A stretch of DNA of 64,000 nucleotides from Nitzschia sp. pyKryTriq1 (taxonomy: Eukaryota; Bacillariophyta; Bacillariophyceae; Bacillariales; Bacillariaceae), in the NCBI GenBank assembly GCA_956465555.1, contig OY101115.1:1922001-1986000 (forward strand), in the 5' to 3' direction. The translations under genes and the position numbers were made by a program. Positions 31,946 to 45,500 of this stretch are shown here, in pieces; positions within the stretch are counted from its first letter, which is position 1; every line of letters starts with the position of its first letter. The notes under the pieces are model-generated. The model searched no databases. It was not told where the DNA came from and saw nothing but the letters and a program-made list of their open reading frames with translations.

Positions 31946-34900
31946 ATGTTCGGGGTCATCCGAAGGAGTGTAACGAGCAGTTCGCGGGGTTTCGATCGGC
32001 AGCGAGTTCTCGAGGGACATTTGCTTCGGTCGCTGCGTTCCGACGCCACCAACACCACATCGACGCGGAGCTACTTTAACCAAAATGGAGCTCATGCCAT
32101 TTCAGTCCAACGGATAATTGAGGGGGCAGTTGGATCGACCAGCAGCAGCAGCAGCAGCAGCGAGGATCGAGATGGGAAGAGAGAATTATCTGGAGAGCGA
32201 AGCCTCCACACCAGCCAAAATTCGCTACACAGAAACTTTCGTTTCGACAAGTCTGCGACGTCCTTTCGCGATCCTCTGCTAGCAGGAATTCGTATGCCCG
32301 TGTCAGCTCTGTCTCTGGATGTCCTTCGTCCTTCCGCAGATCTGATGACTTCCACGTCTTCGCCTTTTTCTCCGAGAACTAGTTTGCGAGATCCTCTCCA
32401 AACAGCACTAGGAGTCGGCTGGCAAGGTGGTCCTCACGCCAGCCTCAGTATTTCTCACCGGCCAGCGAAACGCTACTTTTCTTCGGAGCAAAGTAGTCCG
32501 AATTCTCAATACAAAACATCCGCCAAGATTCCGACCCCAAAGTCTGCTCCGAACACTTCCATGTTTTCGTTAGCAAACTTTGACCCACAAGCACTTTTGA
32601 AGAGAGTGCTGTCGGCCACGTGGTCCATCACCAAGATTGTACTCACTTTTTTGGTGAAACTTCCAATGAATATGTTCTTTTATCTGACGCATCCCAAGGA
32701 ACGCCGAGAAAAGATCCAAGAAATCAAGGGACATGCACAGAAAGAATTCGACCACTACTGGACTGGGAGTAAGGTGAGTCGAAAGAGAGAGCACCGATCC
32801 GATCGGATCCTTTCACTGATTCGATGCTATGTTCATTCATTAATTCATTCCTTTGTATGTTTGTTTGTTAGCTTCTCGTGGCCGATGTCCGAACAGCACG
32901 CGATCTTGTGAGGAGGACGCTGACGGGATCCACACTGACGAGGCGCGAGAGAAAGCAATTGCTTCGAACTGTCACGGATTTGTTTCGTCTGGTGCCATTT
33001 TCCATGTTTCTGATCGTACCAGCAGCAGAATTCGCTCTCCCATTCGCCTTGCGAATCTTTCCGAATATGCTTCCTAGCACGTTTCAAGATTCTCTCAAGG
33101 CAGAAGAAAATATGAAAAGAGAACTTCAATCTCGCATTGCAATGGCTTCGTTCTTTCAAGAGTAAGTTCAAGGTGTGCCTTCTCGAGCAGTCGTTGTAAT
33201 CAAATATTATTGGTTGGGATTTATCTCATGTTGCTCTGTATTTATTGGATTCTCAGGACGTTGGGAGAACTGGCCAAGGAACAAAAACGGATCGCTGCTA
33301 AACGCAGCGTCGAATCCCCCGACAACGAAATTGCTAACAAACAAGAACAGTCCGCCGCTTCCATGTTGGAATTTCTTGATCGAGCACGCCAAGGAGAAAT
33401 GGTACCACCCGATGTCATTGTGCAATATGCGAAATACTTCCAAGATGACTTGACCTTGGACAACATGCCCCGAATGCAGCTGGTCAACATGTGCCGCTAC
33501 ATGCAGCTTCAACCCTATGGCGCCGATTCCTTTTTGCGATTTCAACTACGCCACCGTATTCGACAACTCAAAGAAGATGATCAGCGAATTATTTGGGAAG
33601 GTATTGACTCTTTGACGAAAATGGAGCTCCGTGAGGCATGCCAAGAAAGGGGAATGCGATCCACCGGGTTGAGCAAGGAAGCCTACAAGAAAGCACTGCA
33701 GCAGTGGCTTGACTTGAGCGTTCATAAAAATGTCCCGATCAGTCTACTCATCATGAGCCGCACCTTCTTCTTGCAAGAAGAGAGGGCCCCAGCTACTGGC
33801 GACGAGGCAGCAAACAGCGTGGCAAGCTTGGTGGATGCCATAAGTGGGATGGATAAGGAAGTCTTGAACGAGGTGATTTTGGAGGTTGCAACGCAGGAAG
33901 AGAAGAAATCGAATCCAGATATCCGAAAAATCAAGTTGGAAATTGTAACCCAACAAAATGAAAGGATCCGGGAGGAGCGAGAGGCTGCAGAAAAGAAGAA
34001 GAAAATACCCGAAAGGACCGAGCCCCCGCCGGGGGAGCCTCTTGCTGCAGTGGAACTAGAACTCTCACCAGAGCAGGCAGCGAAATTGGCGCAAGTCGTT
34101 GGTGCGCACGCGAACGCGCCTGATAATTTTGTCTTGAAAACAAAGGACATGTCAACACCAGTAGAACCAACAAAAAAGGAGGTCGAGGAAGCAGTAGCTC
34201 ATGTCGAAGAAGAAAAGGATCGCGAGCTATCTCCTGCTGAATATGATGCCATTTCTCAGATGTTGTCTGCTGACCCAGTCAGTAAAGAACGAGAAGAGCT
34301 CGCCCGAATCAGATCTGCAATGTCAGAGGAAGAAGAAGAGCACGAAGAGGAACCATCAAAAAGCACTGGAGGGGAAGAGAGTGGCACAGCAAAGGTGGAA
34401 AACGCAGGGAAATCCACGACGGAGAGCCCTGCTGCCCTGGGCGACAAGCAGGCTTCGTCGACCATCGAAAGAATGGAGAAGACGGCAGCAGAAGAAGCCA
34501 AGAAATCCACGGTCTTCTCTACCGACAGTGAGATTTCGCCACCGATTGAAATCGTAGTGGCCGACGGAGAAGTTGACGACCACGAGAAAGACGCGGAAGA
34601 TCCAGTTGTAGCCAGACTGAAGAAACGACTGGAGTCAATGGTTGATAAGATCGAACTTCAACTTTCTGACGCCGAGGCGAAAATCGGAAATAAACTGCAT
34701 ATCTTGGACAAAGACGCCGACGGAGTCCTTTCGCGCGAGGAAATGGCCGAGTGTTTGCATCTTGTGTTGAAGCGAGAGATCACGTTGGAGGAGGCCATGG
34801 AAATTGCTGATGAAATCGTAAGTCACACCTGTATTCCTGTTCTATGCCGGATGTCAAACACTTGTTTGCAGTCAGGAGTTTCTCACTTGCCACTGAATCA

Positions 34901-35102
34901 ATGATTTTCCCAGGATGAAAACAAGGATGGTGTATTCACAGTGCAGGAGTTGATAACCTGGATAGAAACCAACAAACTAGTACAGCTGGAGAGCGAAGGA
35001 CGAGATGCAGACATGGATAGAATGATGGAGAGCAAAGAGGAAAACTCGAAGGACGCCGAGAAGGTCGGGAGCAAGCTGGAATCCGAAAAGGCAACACAGT
35101 AG
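31946..35102 (+). CDS. LETM1: LETM1-family mitochondrial inner-membrane protein with EF-hands (4 exons)
   Basis: Exons 31946..32773, 32872..33161, 33257..34817 and 34914..35102 join in frame into 955 residues. LETM1 proteins maintain K+/H+ (and possibly Ca2+/H+) exchange across the inner mitochondrial membrane. A long Ser/Arg-rich N-terminus fits a mitochondrial presequence. A hydrophobic segment (WSITKIVLTFLVKLPMNMFF) precedes the LETM domain, which starts LLVADVRTARDLVRRTLTGS and includes RLVPFSMFLIVPAAEFALPF then FPNMLPSTF. After it come a coiled, Glu/Lys-rich acidic region and two C-terminal EF-hands. EF-hand 1 is DKDADGVLSREE and EF-hand 2 is DENKDGVFTVQE; the last intron falls between them. 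A CAG run encodes seven Ser near residue 70. The family is confident. Confidence 0.9.
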
Positions 35103-35416
35103 GTAGAAGCAGTGTCATTTACTCAGAGCTACAGCACTAGTTTTGTCAGCGATCCGTGTAGGCTGGAACAGTAGACTACGATTTATGAACCTACACTACC
35201 TCTACACCTTGCTCTATTATTTCTCTCTACAGTAGAGAAAGTTACTTCTCGACGACTCCACGGATATGATGGGTACCTGGAGGTATGGGCGGCTAGTACG
35301 CCCCGCCCGTAACTTGCAGCTAAGGCTTTTGGTTCGATAGCGAGAGCGAGGGGTTACGAAAGCACGTGGGTTACGAAAGTACGTACCTGTTCGAATATCT
35401 ATCCACAACGGACGTT
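35103..35416. other. Intergenic, 3' flank of LETM1
   Basis: Spacer between LETM1 and the LTR-like element. It contains GGGTACCTGGAGG near 35270 and a GGGCGG ... CCGCCC inverted pair near 35287-35310. No gene is seen. Confidence 0.5.
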
Positions 35417-35725
35417 TGTTGGAGAGTGTTGCTCATGATGATTCGAAGGAATCGAATATTGAGACATGCGGCAAATGATTCTGTATGATTCTGAAGGATT
35501 CAGAGAGAATCGATGATGCCCGGAGAACATCGGAGAAACGACATGAAGAATGACACACGTTTGACCGAAAGTACATGAGAAGAAAATAGTAGAGTAGAAG
35601 TGCTCATTAATTTTAGTAAGCAAACATTACGCTAAAGAGACACGAGAGTTTGTAACACACTTCGAAGCGAAAGGTTAAGACGAACCTCGTTTGAAGCAAC
35701 GTTTCGTTACTGAAATTGATCAACA
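35417..35725 (+). repeat. Probable 5' LTR of a Copia-like retrotransposon
   Basis: The segment starts TGTTGGAGAGTGTTGC and ends GATCAACA, so it has the terminal TGTTG...CAACA inverted ends of an LTR and a plausible length of 309 bp. It lies 144 bp before a Gag reading frame. The second LTR was not found in the window. Confidence 0.5.
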
Positions 35726-35869
35726 GTTAAGAGCTTGAACACAGAGCTAAGGTAAAGAGAGCTGAGTGGAAATTGTGTCTACCAGTTGCTTGAGATATTG
35801 TGAGCAGCGAAAGGTCGCTATCACGGATGAAAGAAGACAAGGCGAATCAGCAAGGGGCTCACAACAATA

Positions 35870-36355
35870 ATGAGTAAAGTTGAAGACAAGGCGATTCACG
35901 TAATCACATTCAGTGGAAAACAGTCTGAATGGGCCGTATGGGAGGCGAAGTTCCTCGCCAAGGCGAACCGAAAGGGATTCAAGAAAGTCTTGTTGGGCCA
36001 AGAGAAGGCGCCAAAGGATGACGAATCGATTGATGAATCGACCAATGAAGGTAAAGAATCCAAGCGAACTCGTGAGGCTAATGAGACAGCCTACGAAGAG
36101 ATGTTGTTAAGTATCGACGGGACCTCAAAGACAGGACGTGTTGCTTTTAACATTGTGAAACTGAGTAAGACGAAAGACCTCAAGGAAGGAGATTCGCATC
36201 TGGCCTGGACGAAGTTGCGAAATAAATATGCCACAAAAAGTGCGCCATCTCTTTTGGCAATGAAGAGGGAATTTACGAACTCGCGACTTGTCAACAAGAA
36301 AGACGACCCTGACGAATGGATTACTGACCTGGAAGACTTGAGAGTGCTGGTATAA
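35870..36355 (+). pseudogene. Copia-type Gag fragment, truncated
   Basis: A 161-residue frame starts MSKVEDKAIHVITFSGKQSE, then WAVWEAKFLAKANRKGF, and has LLAMKREFTNSRLVNKKDDP near the end. This is the N-terminal Gag layout of Copia elements (a UBN2-like region that packages the RNA). It stops at 36355, well before any zinc knuckle, and downstream reading frames are broken. No protease, integrase, reverse transcriptase or RNase H is present, so the element is dead and internally deleted. Confidence 0.65.
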
Positions 36356-37225
36356 GCACCAAATTGAGTGGGATTTAATTTTACCGAAGCGATTGAATAT
36401 CTCCAAAGCCATCAAGGCAATTCGTCAGCAACTCTTGCTCCCGGCCGAAGAACTTGCAAACCATATGTACCAAGCGGGTGCCATTTACTCAGATGGTACT
36501 AACACGGCACTATACAATGGAGTTATTTATTGGGGAGTCACGTCGAAGAATCCAGCGTTTCTGACTTCACCAATACCACCACCGTCATGTATTCTTCAAA
36601 TGTTCCATGTTAGAATGCTTGCATTGAATGGAGAGAAAGAAAAGAAAAGGCGAGCATGTCAATCCAAAGTCACAGTTCTCAGATAGTTCTCATGGAAGCA
36701 GTTCTCAAATAGAAGTGCTTCAGTACAGTACAACGGATGGACAGAGAGAGGCATTATTATGGTGGGTCGGCTCGCTGCGAGCATGACCAAACTTGGTACT
36801 GGGGGTAAATATTCGAGCAAACTCGTCCCAAAGACTTTTGATTGGCTCTTCTGAAAAAGGCAAGCGTACACGTAGGCACATACAGCGAGCTACTACCGGT
36901 TTGGAGTGACTGGCGTGCGTGCTTGCGTGCTTGTACATACTGTACCGGTACACGTCGAGAGAATCTTTTAAACGCGCGCGCCAGTCATTCCAGAGCTTTT
37001 TTTTTTTAAAGCAGAAGGGTGCGCGGCTGGGCTGGAAGACTTGGAAAATATCTAACCCTGGTATACCGGTACGTATGTACCAGTACCGGTACTTCTACCC
37101 AGTACCGCAACAATCATCACAACTTCTGCCATCCGCAGATCCTGCGTGCTACAGTACAACATCATCATCTGTTGGAGAATATCAATCATCCATTCTAGTT
37201 GCAATCCAGGACAGGTACATTTACC
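36356..37225. other. Degraded element tail and ABCG promoter region
   Basis: Up to about 36690 there are short broken frames that may continue the dead retroelement. From 36700 the stretch is the upstream region of the ABC transporter. It has palindromes at 36937-36951 (ACTGTACCGGTACACG) and 37057-37107 (GGTATACCGGTACG, CAGTACCGGTACTT) and a 12-13-base T run near 36998-37010. Confidence 0.45.
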
Positions 37226-40200
37226 ATGCCTGGCACTCCCGTAAGATCGTCCAAGGGGCGAAAGAGAGTCTCTATTGATATTAATATTGACGCCGAGTCT
37301 CCGTCGCCGGTGCGATCTGATTTTTCCGATGATCTTGTGCGAGGATTTCAACGAGAGGCCAGCACGCCGCGGCTGGGATCGGCGTTGCATCGTAGTTTGG
37401 AGCGTCCGCGATATCTTCGAGGGTTGACAATGCGTAGTAAATTGCGGCAGGGCTTTGCAGATCGCTTCTTTCGATCCAAGAGCGATCAGTTCGGAGATAT
37501 CGCCGATGACGCCGACTATGACCTGCATGTGAAACAGTTGGTTACGAAAGAATTCATGCTGCAAGATGAAGGAGATGACACGGAAATGGTAGGTGACGAC
37601 ACGATCCACAAAATGGTCGATGAAGTTCACAGTGAGCACCAAGTTGCCGACACCTCCAAGAAACTGCGAGAACTGGGTGCCATTGTGAGTTCTTACTTTC
37701 CTGAGGGCACCGGAATAAGGGTCTTGCGCCCCTATCCCCTCGAGGTGAGAATTCGCAACGCCACTTACGAATATATCGAGAAAGAGAGGGACCACACCAA
37801 AATTTCAACTGTGTACAACACGTCCTGTCTCTACACCTTGACACAAATGTTGGGCCGAGTCAGCAAATGCCAACCTCGCCCCGCAGCAAAAAAGATCACG
37901 AGACCCATCTTGAAAGATATCAATCTCATCATCCAACCTGGGAAACAATATTTGGTGCTTGGACCACCAGGCTCAGGAAAGTCTTCACTCTTGAAGATGA
38001 TTGCGGGGCGGCTGGCTGTCAATAAGCATCATTCACTCGAAGGTAGCATAACCTACAATGGACGATCGCTTCTAAATCAAATGAAGGGCGTTTACATCGA
38101 GAACGCATTCGGTTACGTCGACCAGTTAGATAAGCATGCTGCGTTGTTGACGGTAGGCGAAACTTTCGACTTTGCATTTCAATGTCAGGCTGGTGGAAAA
38201 TTCGTAAGAGAACGCGAGGGCTTGTCCCCTGCAGAAATACAGCAGCTCGACCGAGCCGATCAGGGCCATATCGCACTAAAGGTTTCGCTATGTATCCTTG
38301 GATTGACAGAAGTCAGGGATACTTTTGTTGGCGACACAAATGTTCGTGGTGTCAGTGGTGGTCAGAGACGGCGTGTGACGGTCGGAGAGATGATCATGTC
38401 CCGGGTTCCGGTCTTGTGTGGTGACGAAATTTCTACGGGTTTGGATGCGGCATCAACTTATGACATGGTTGAAATGCTCTTGCAGATTGGACGTCGTCAA
38501 AATTTCTCCCGGGTCTTCTCACTTTTACAGCCCGCACCTGAAGTTGTGAGTCTTTTCGATGAAGTCATTGTTATTGCGGAGGGCCAGATTATTTTTGCCG
38601 GTCCAATCGAGCGGGTGGAGGATTACTTCGCTGAGCTCGGATTTGTGTCCCCAAACTTTTGCGACGTGGCAGACTTTCTGCAGCTTGTCTCGACCGATGA
38701 TAGAGACGATCTGTATGCTGGACAAAAAGAAGGGAAGAAAGCTCCGTCGGTGGAAGAATTGGCTAGCAAATTCTTAGAAAGCGGCGATGGACAGCGGATC
38801 CAGGGCCTGTTGACGTCACCGGAAGAATATGGCATTGATGCTCAAGGTGCTGCCGCGCAGGGTGAAGGGATTTTTAAACTTGAAGCTCTCACAAAAAAAT
38901 ATGCCAATAAGTGGTACCGGTCGATTCATCTGATTAGCAGACGGTTCCTGACTCTGTGGGTGAGGAATAGAAAGGTTCTCGTGTTCTCAGTGATTCGCAA
39001 TGTCATCAATGGAGCATCGGTTGGGGGGGCTTTTTTAAATGCTCAGGATTTTATTTCTATTCAGGGTGCTCTTTTCCAGACAGGAATCTTCATCTTGTTG
39101 GGATCGCTCCAAAGCGTGTCGGGACTTGTGGACGACCGAACTCTGTACTACAAACATGCGGCGGCTAATTTTTACTCCGCGTGGCCTTACGTGATCGGCC
39201 GGGCCATATCTCAGATGCCCCAGGTGAGTAATCAAGCCTCTGCGAGTTTTTATTGGAATCATATGTACTCATTAAATCTTCTCGAAGACTCTGTTATTGG
39301 ACACTATTGTCTCTGGCTCCGTTTTGTACTGGATGATCGGTCTTGGGCAAAGATCAAGCGCCTCCAATTTCTTCATTTATCTATCAATTCTTTTCGTATT
39401 TGCTTCTCTCATGAACCAGCAAATGGCAATGTTTGCCTCTTTTGCAACCGAGTCCAAGCTACAGGTTTATTCGGCGATCACACTTTTCTTCGCAATATTA
39501 TTCAGTGGCTTCATTGTAGCTGTTGACACGATTCCTCCGTATTACTTGTTTTTTTACTGGATCAATCCATTTGCATGGGCGTACAATGCCTTGGTTGTGA
39601 ATGAAGTATACTCGGGAGGTGAGGAGGACCCCGAAGCAGTTTTGATCGCCAATGGCTTCGTTTCTCTTGATGGGAAACCCTTCGACACAGCATGGATCGG
39701 ATGGAGTATGCTTTATATGATCATCTATTGGGGACTCTGCACTATCGGAACTGCATTGGGACTCACTTATTGGAGAGCAACCACGAAAGCTTCTTCGACA
39801 CCGAAGTCCAAGGAAACAATCGACGAGCATGGCGACGAAACAGGCGACGTACCGAACGTCGAGAACGGGGAGACCGACAAAATTGTCATACCTTTCAAGC
39901 CTGTCACTTTGTCCTTTCAGGATCTGTGCTATGAAGTAACTGCATCGACGTCCAAGGAAAAGTTAATGCTGCTTAAACAAATCAATGGCGTCTTCCGTCC
40001 TGGGCGAATGTGTGCATTGATGGGAACGAGTGGTGCAGGGTAAGTCATCAACGAAGCAATATTGGGAGCAGAACATAATGCTTTTATATGATGCTAACGA
40101 AGCTCTGTTTTTTCGTCCCTTGCAGCAAAACTACTTTAATGGTGCGTATTTTTGTTCATTTTCTTGTAGAACCCAATGTTGCAACTACTAACTTTTGACT

Positions 40201-42045
40201 GCAGGATGTTATCGCTTTGAGGAAGAGAAGTGGTACCATAACAGGGAAGGTATTTTTGAACGGATGGGGGCAAGACCCGATTTCGTTTCGAAGATGCTCA
40301 GGGTACGTCGAGCAGTTTGACGTTCAATCTCCTGAGTTGACGGTCAGAGAGACTGTTATTTTCTCTGCCCGACTCAGATTGGATCCGAATGTGGTCACGA
40401 CGGACGAAGAAAGGTACGCATTCGTAGACCAAATCCTACGTGATATGGAGCTTTCCGATCTTGCAAATGCACTGGTTGGTACCGATGACGGAATCGGGTT
40501 GAGTTTTGAACAGAAGAAACGCCTGTCGATTGCGGTTGAATTAGCCGCGTCGCCGTCTGTTCTTTTCCTCGACGAGCCAACCAGTGGTTTGGATGCTCGA
40601 AGCGCTTTACTCGTTGTTCGTTTGCTACGAAAAATTTCAGACAGTGGACGCACTTGCGTGGCAACGGTACGTTTAGAATCCTGCTAGAAGTATTTGCGAG
40701 AACCCACTATTGTCACTTACTTGAGTGTCTGTATAGATCCATCAACCCTCGTCATCCGTCTTTGGCATGTTTGACGATCTACTTTTGCTAAAGAAAGGAG
40801 GACAAGTGGTGTACAATGGACCACTGGGCAAGAACTCGTGTGAGCTGATTAATTACTTTGAGTCAAAAGGAGGAACTCCAATCGAGCTCGGTGACAACCC
40901 AGCTAATTGGATCTTGCGTGTAGTGCAGGATGATTCGAAGACGGGAGACCTGGCAGAGACCTACCTTGAGTCCGACCAACGAAATGAACTTATGCAGGAG
41001 CTTGCCGTGCTACTCGAGAACCCGGATCCTGATGCGAAGGTGACCGTGAAAAGTGTGTATGCGGTGGGTCGTGCAACAAGGCAACTTCTTGTGACGGGAC
41101 GGTTGCGAACGATATATTGGCGAAGCACCACGTACAACCTTGGTCGTATCATGATTTCCCTGGTCATGGCCTGCCTGCTGGGTGCTGTTTTCATCACAGA
41201 ACGAACATCCCTGACATACACAGAGGCAGAGACACGAGCTCGTATCTCGGTGATATTCTTCTCGAATATCATTGTAGGTATCATGTCCATTGTTTCAGTC
41301 CTTCCAGTGATGACTTGGATACGAGATATGTTTTACAGACACGAAGACGCAGGAATGTACGACAGCCTCTCGCTTGGTTTCGCCCTTGGGACTGCAGAGC
41401 AATGGTTTATTGCGGTAAGTTCATGGATATTCTTTCATAGATAGGTAAGCATACTTCTCATCATGCTGCTCTCGTTGATCGTAGTCCTCTGCCGCCTTGT
41501 TTTGTTTGGTATTTCTCAGCGCTGGTGGTTTCGCATGGGGCCCCGTCAAGGTGATGGCATTCTACGGATTCTTCACTTTCAACTCTGCTCTCTTCTCTTA
41601 CTTCGGGCAGTTTTTCGTATCGGTTGTCAAGGACGCAAAGGCCGCAATGATTTTGGCTGGCGTCTACATTGGAATCAACAATCTTTTTGCTGGTCTCATT
41701 ATTTTGCCTCAGCAAATGATTGGTACCCCATACGTTGTCACATATTACATCACACCAGTTCATTACGTCTTCGAAGGAGAAATTGCTTCAATTATGGACA
41801 ACGACCAGCGTAATGTGACCGCAACCCCAAATAGCGCTTTCTACGACTTCCTCATCGCAGAAGGGAAGTGCTACGAAGGGCAAGATTTCCCCTGCAAGGG
41901 TTACCAAAGTGACTACATCGCATACTTTTTCGGAGGTGATTTCTCTTCGGATCACATTGGCAGAAACGCCATTATTTTGGGCGTGCTTCTTGTCGTGGTT
42001 CGGTTAGGAACATGGATTGCTCTTCGATACATTCGATTTAGTTAG
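37226..42045 (+). CDS. Full-size ABCG/PDR-type ABC transporter (6 exons)
   Basis: Exons 37226..39223, 39288..40039, 40126..40141, 40205..40666, 40737..41414 and 41485..42045 join in frame into 1,488 residues. PDR transporters use ATP to export lipophilic compounds across the plasma membrane. The order is NBD1-TMD1-NBD2-TMD2. NBD1 has Walker A GPPGSGKSS (about 246), signature VSGGQRRRVTVGE (about 375) and Walker B VLCGDEISTGLDAAS. NBD2 has GTSGAGKTTLM, the degenerate signature LSFEQKKRLSIAVEL and VLFLDEPTSGLDARS. The intact Lys in the NBD1 Walker A is plant-like rather than fungal-like. TMD segments include SGSVLYWMIGL and AGGFAWGPVKVMAFYGFF. Exon 3 is only 16 nt and encodes the KTTLM of the second Walker A. 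I start at the first ATG (MPGTPVRSSKGRKRVS). Substrate is unknown. Confidence 0.9.
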
Positions 42046-42533
42046 AGGCATAAAGACTAACAATGGTATTTTAACACAAAGTATGCAACATCAAGACTCG
42101 TTTTGTGACGGACGAAGAGGAATAATCAACCACCACGTGTGCTCTACGAGTAGAAGACAAAAAGAGTTTTGCCCACCAGCAAGACCCTATGAGTACTACT
42201 AGTAGAGGGTAGAGCGATAGAAAGTCAGCAATGGTACAGTGCAGTACAGTTCGTACAGGGTACAGCAAAGTTGTCTCGAATCGCTACGTGTACTTGTACT
42301 CTCTAATTATTAGTAGAGCTTGTAGTTATACCGGTACCAGTACTACCACACCAAGGGATATATCTACCTTCTTTGGCGTCCGACTACACTGATCTCCTAC
42401 TACTAGTAGAGACTACAGTAGTAATGGTGCTGGAAATTGATATTCTGTTGGAACATTATTTTCTTTACATTATACAAGTAATATTGGTACATTCTTCTTC
42501 ACTTTACAACATGATTTGATTGATGCTGTGATC
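42046..42533. other. Convergent intergenic region
   Basis: These are the 3' flanks of the ABCG gene (+) and the IQ-repeat gene (-). A TACCGGTACCAGTACTACC palindrome is at about 42331-42349, along with several CTACTAGTAGAG units. No gene is seen. Confidence 0.55.
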
Positions 42534-45500
42534 CTAAACCTCGCCGTACTCCTCACCGACTTCTACGCCGTCGAGATACATGACCTCCTGGGATTCTTCC
42601 ATCGACCGACTGTGGGAAAAGTCAGGGTAATTTTTCATCACCATGACAGGATTTCCATGCTTGACAACATGTCCGTCCGGACGAGAACGAGGGGAGGCCT
42701 TCGAGAAGGAATTCTGACTGAAAGTGGTTTGGCTTTCGGTCTCAGCGGTCCCTCGGCTAGAAATATGCTGCTTACTGCTGCCTCTGTGACTTCTGGGTGT
42801 CGAAGGGGGAAAGCCAACTTGAATTCGAGGAGAAGGGACCTGATAAGAAGCAGAACCTCTTGGTGTTGATGGTATCCCTCCAGATGCACCATAATTGTTG
42901 CGAGGGGTGGTAGTGGAAGACTTCCTCGTTCCAGGTGTGCTTGGGGAAGAAAAGCCTCGTGGAGTTCCATGGGCACCATACCCTTGATGAGATTGAGACC
43001 TTGGAGTACTGGAAGACCGATGTCTCGATGTAGGAGTGCCAGGAATGCTTCTCGGAGTCGAGCCCAGTGGCTGCGCATGTGGAAGAATGGCGATGGGGAG
43101 CCCTGCGACCACTGGCCTGTCCTTCTTGATTAAACCCACGCTTCCACTGTCTGAAAAGAAGTGTTGCGGCTGACCTCCAGCAGTCATTCGGTTTGGAGCG
43201 GTCTGAAGCCCACCACCGCCACCGCCGTACTTCTTGATATAATCGTTCGTTGACATGCGCCGATCCCCGGACTGGCGACTTTGATTGTGACCCTCATAGC
43301 GGCCTGGGGGACCCGTCCGATTGAAAAAGGTGGGATTGGTGATATTCGAGACCTCTGAGTTGTCCTCGCTGGTCGACATGGGCACAGACTCTGTCGGTGG
43401 TCTTGAAATCGAGTTGCTGGAATCCATGCGCTGAATCGGCCAACCATGGATATCAACCTCCTGGCCAACGCTGGCTGGCTTAGGAGACATCAAATGATTT
43501 TTCATTCCCAGACCCGGTGTTCGATAAGGCATTTCTCGACCCAACTGTTGACCTCCCTCTCGAAGGCGAGGGGCACTTTGGCTTCTTGAGACGCTCCGAG
43601 AATCCCGCGAGTACCCTCCGACGGCTGTGTTTTCGTCCACTGTATTCAACCACGCTCTCTCCAACATCTTTTCGTCCGACTCTCGGCGCTGCTGACGACG
43701 TTTCTCCTTCTTCATGTTCTTTCTTCTTTCACGGCGAACGATTTCGCGGTCGACCTCCTCCCGTACATGGATGAAGAATCGCTCAATTGTGAGAGCAGCC
43801 TTTTTCTCTTTAGTCCAATCGAGCACAATGCGCCACCAAAATTGGACTCTCTTGGCAGCATTGCGTTCTCGAAGCGCCAACGCAGCGGACTCAGTCACCG
43901 CATCGGAAACCATCTTCTTCTGGATCGCATGTTTGGCCAGATGCCGCCGAATAGTGGCCTGAATGATGATGGCACAACCAAGTTTTAGGTTGTATGCCTG
44001 CCGTGCAAGGTTTCCACGAATGATTGCCTGTAGTCGTGCGATTTCATACTGAATGATAATGTAGTGAGAGAATCCCCAGAAACCGCGCCAAATTCGTTGA
44101 ATTTCAGTCGCTGCTTTTTGCCGTTGTTGTTCTGCATTTTGGACGGCTTGGATCTGTGATATTCTCTTCTGAACAGCAAATCGAGACAAGAATCGTCGAG
44201 CAACACTCTGCACAATGATAATGTGAACCAAGGAGTAAAGCAAGGTCGATTGGGCCTTTTTGCGCCTCCAGTAGCATTGTATCTTGGTGGCAGCGGTTCC
44301 TTCCCTGATCTTGTTTGTGGCCCTCTTCGCCAGCCATACTCGGACAGTGCGCTGCACTACAAGAACATCGACAAGAGCGAAAATATAATCCGTGTAGCAT
44401 TGGAAACCACGCCAGGCCGTTTGGATCTTTCGAGCAGCAAAAATCTTATCAAGCTCGGCTCGCGCCTTTCGACCTCTCCAGACTGCTTGGATCATACTTG
44501 CAGGACCAAAGAGCTCCATATCCTTGAGATTTTGTGCATGGCGACAAGCCGCCCACCTTCTGACAATGCTTTGAACGATGATGATGTCAACAATTTCGAT
44601 TTGGTAAGTAATTCTAGCAGCATAGGCTCTCCAGGTCGATTGAAGTAGCTTGACGGATGCAATGGCAATGTCAAACTCTTGGCGAGCTTTGTGGCCACGG
44701 TACAAGGCTTGGATGAGAATGATCCGATTGTCTCGGAGAACATTCAATCGAGCCTTGAAGCCTCTTAGGTACTTTTGGAGTCCGACGGCAGCATCCTTTT
44801 TCCTTTGTTGCATCTTACGTTCATAGCATCCCTTGAAGAAAGCCTGAATACGAACAATGTAGTACATAGTGTCATATACCTTTGCCTGGCAAATATACCC
44901 TCGAACAATCTTCTGGATCTGCGTCGCCGACGAGTGCATGTCCTTGAGTTGGTCTCGTTCCAGCCAGCCACGGAAAGCACTCTGAATTTGAACCGCAGAA
45001 TGAATACTGGCTTGTAGATTGGTCTCCGCCCGCCAGCGACGGTAATAGGATTGAATCTCGATCAAGGCCCACATCCGATCAATCGCGTGTCGCTTTGCAA
45101 TGTACCTGCGAGCAGCGCACTGGATGGGGATCGCAGACTTGGATAGGATTCTTCTACCTGCTCTTTGAATTGGATCCTTGATATCGGATTCATCCTGAGG
45201 GAAAAAGTTGAATCGATTTCGTCCCTCGGTCTTTTGGCGCGGGCTAATGACGACCCTAGGCGACTTGCCGCTAAGGACATCATCATCGCGCTTGCTGCGT
45301 CGCAAGGAAATTCCCCTGGCAACGGCCCATCCAGTGATCTTGCCGGGTTTAACCTCAGTATAAGCAGGAGTGGACTTCCTGTTCTGGTCTTCTGCTGAAA
45401 AGCTAAGACGTCCACGAGAACCAAGAGAAAGTCTACTTCCAGTAGGAGTCTCGACTTTTGGTGCCTTCTTCTTCGATGGCTTTCGTCCTTGGAACTTCGA

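Noticed and set aside
43184-43468. Open stretches in alternative frames inside the IQ-repeat gene
   Set aside because: They are shadows of the repetitive, biased-composition gene on the same or opposite strand.
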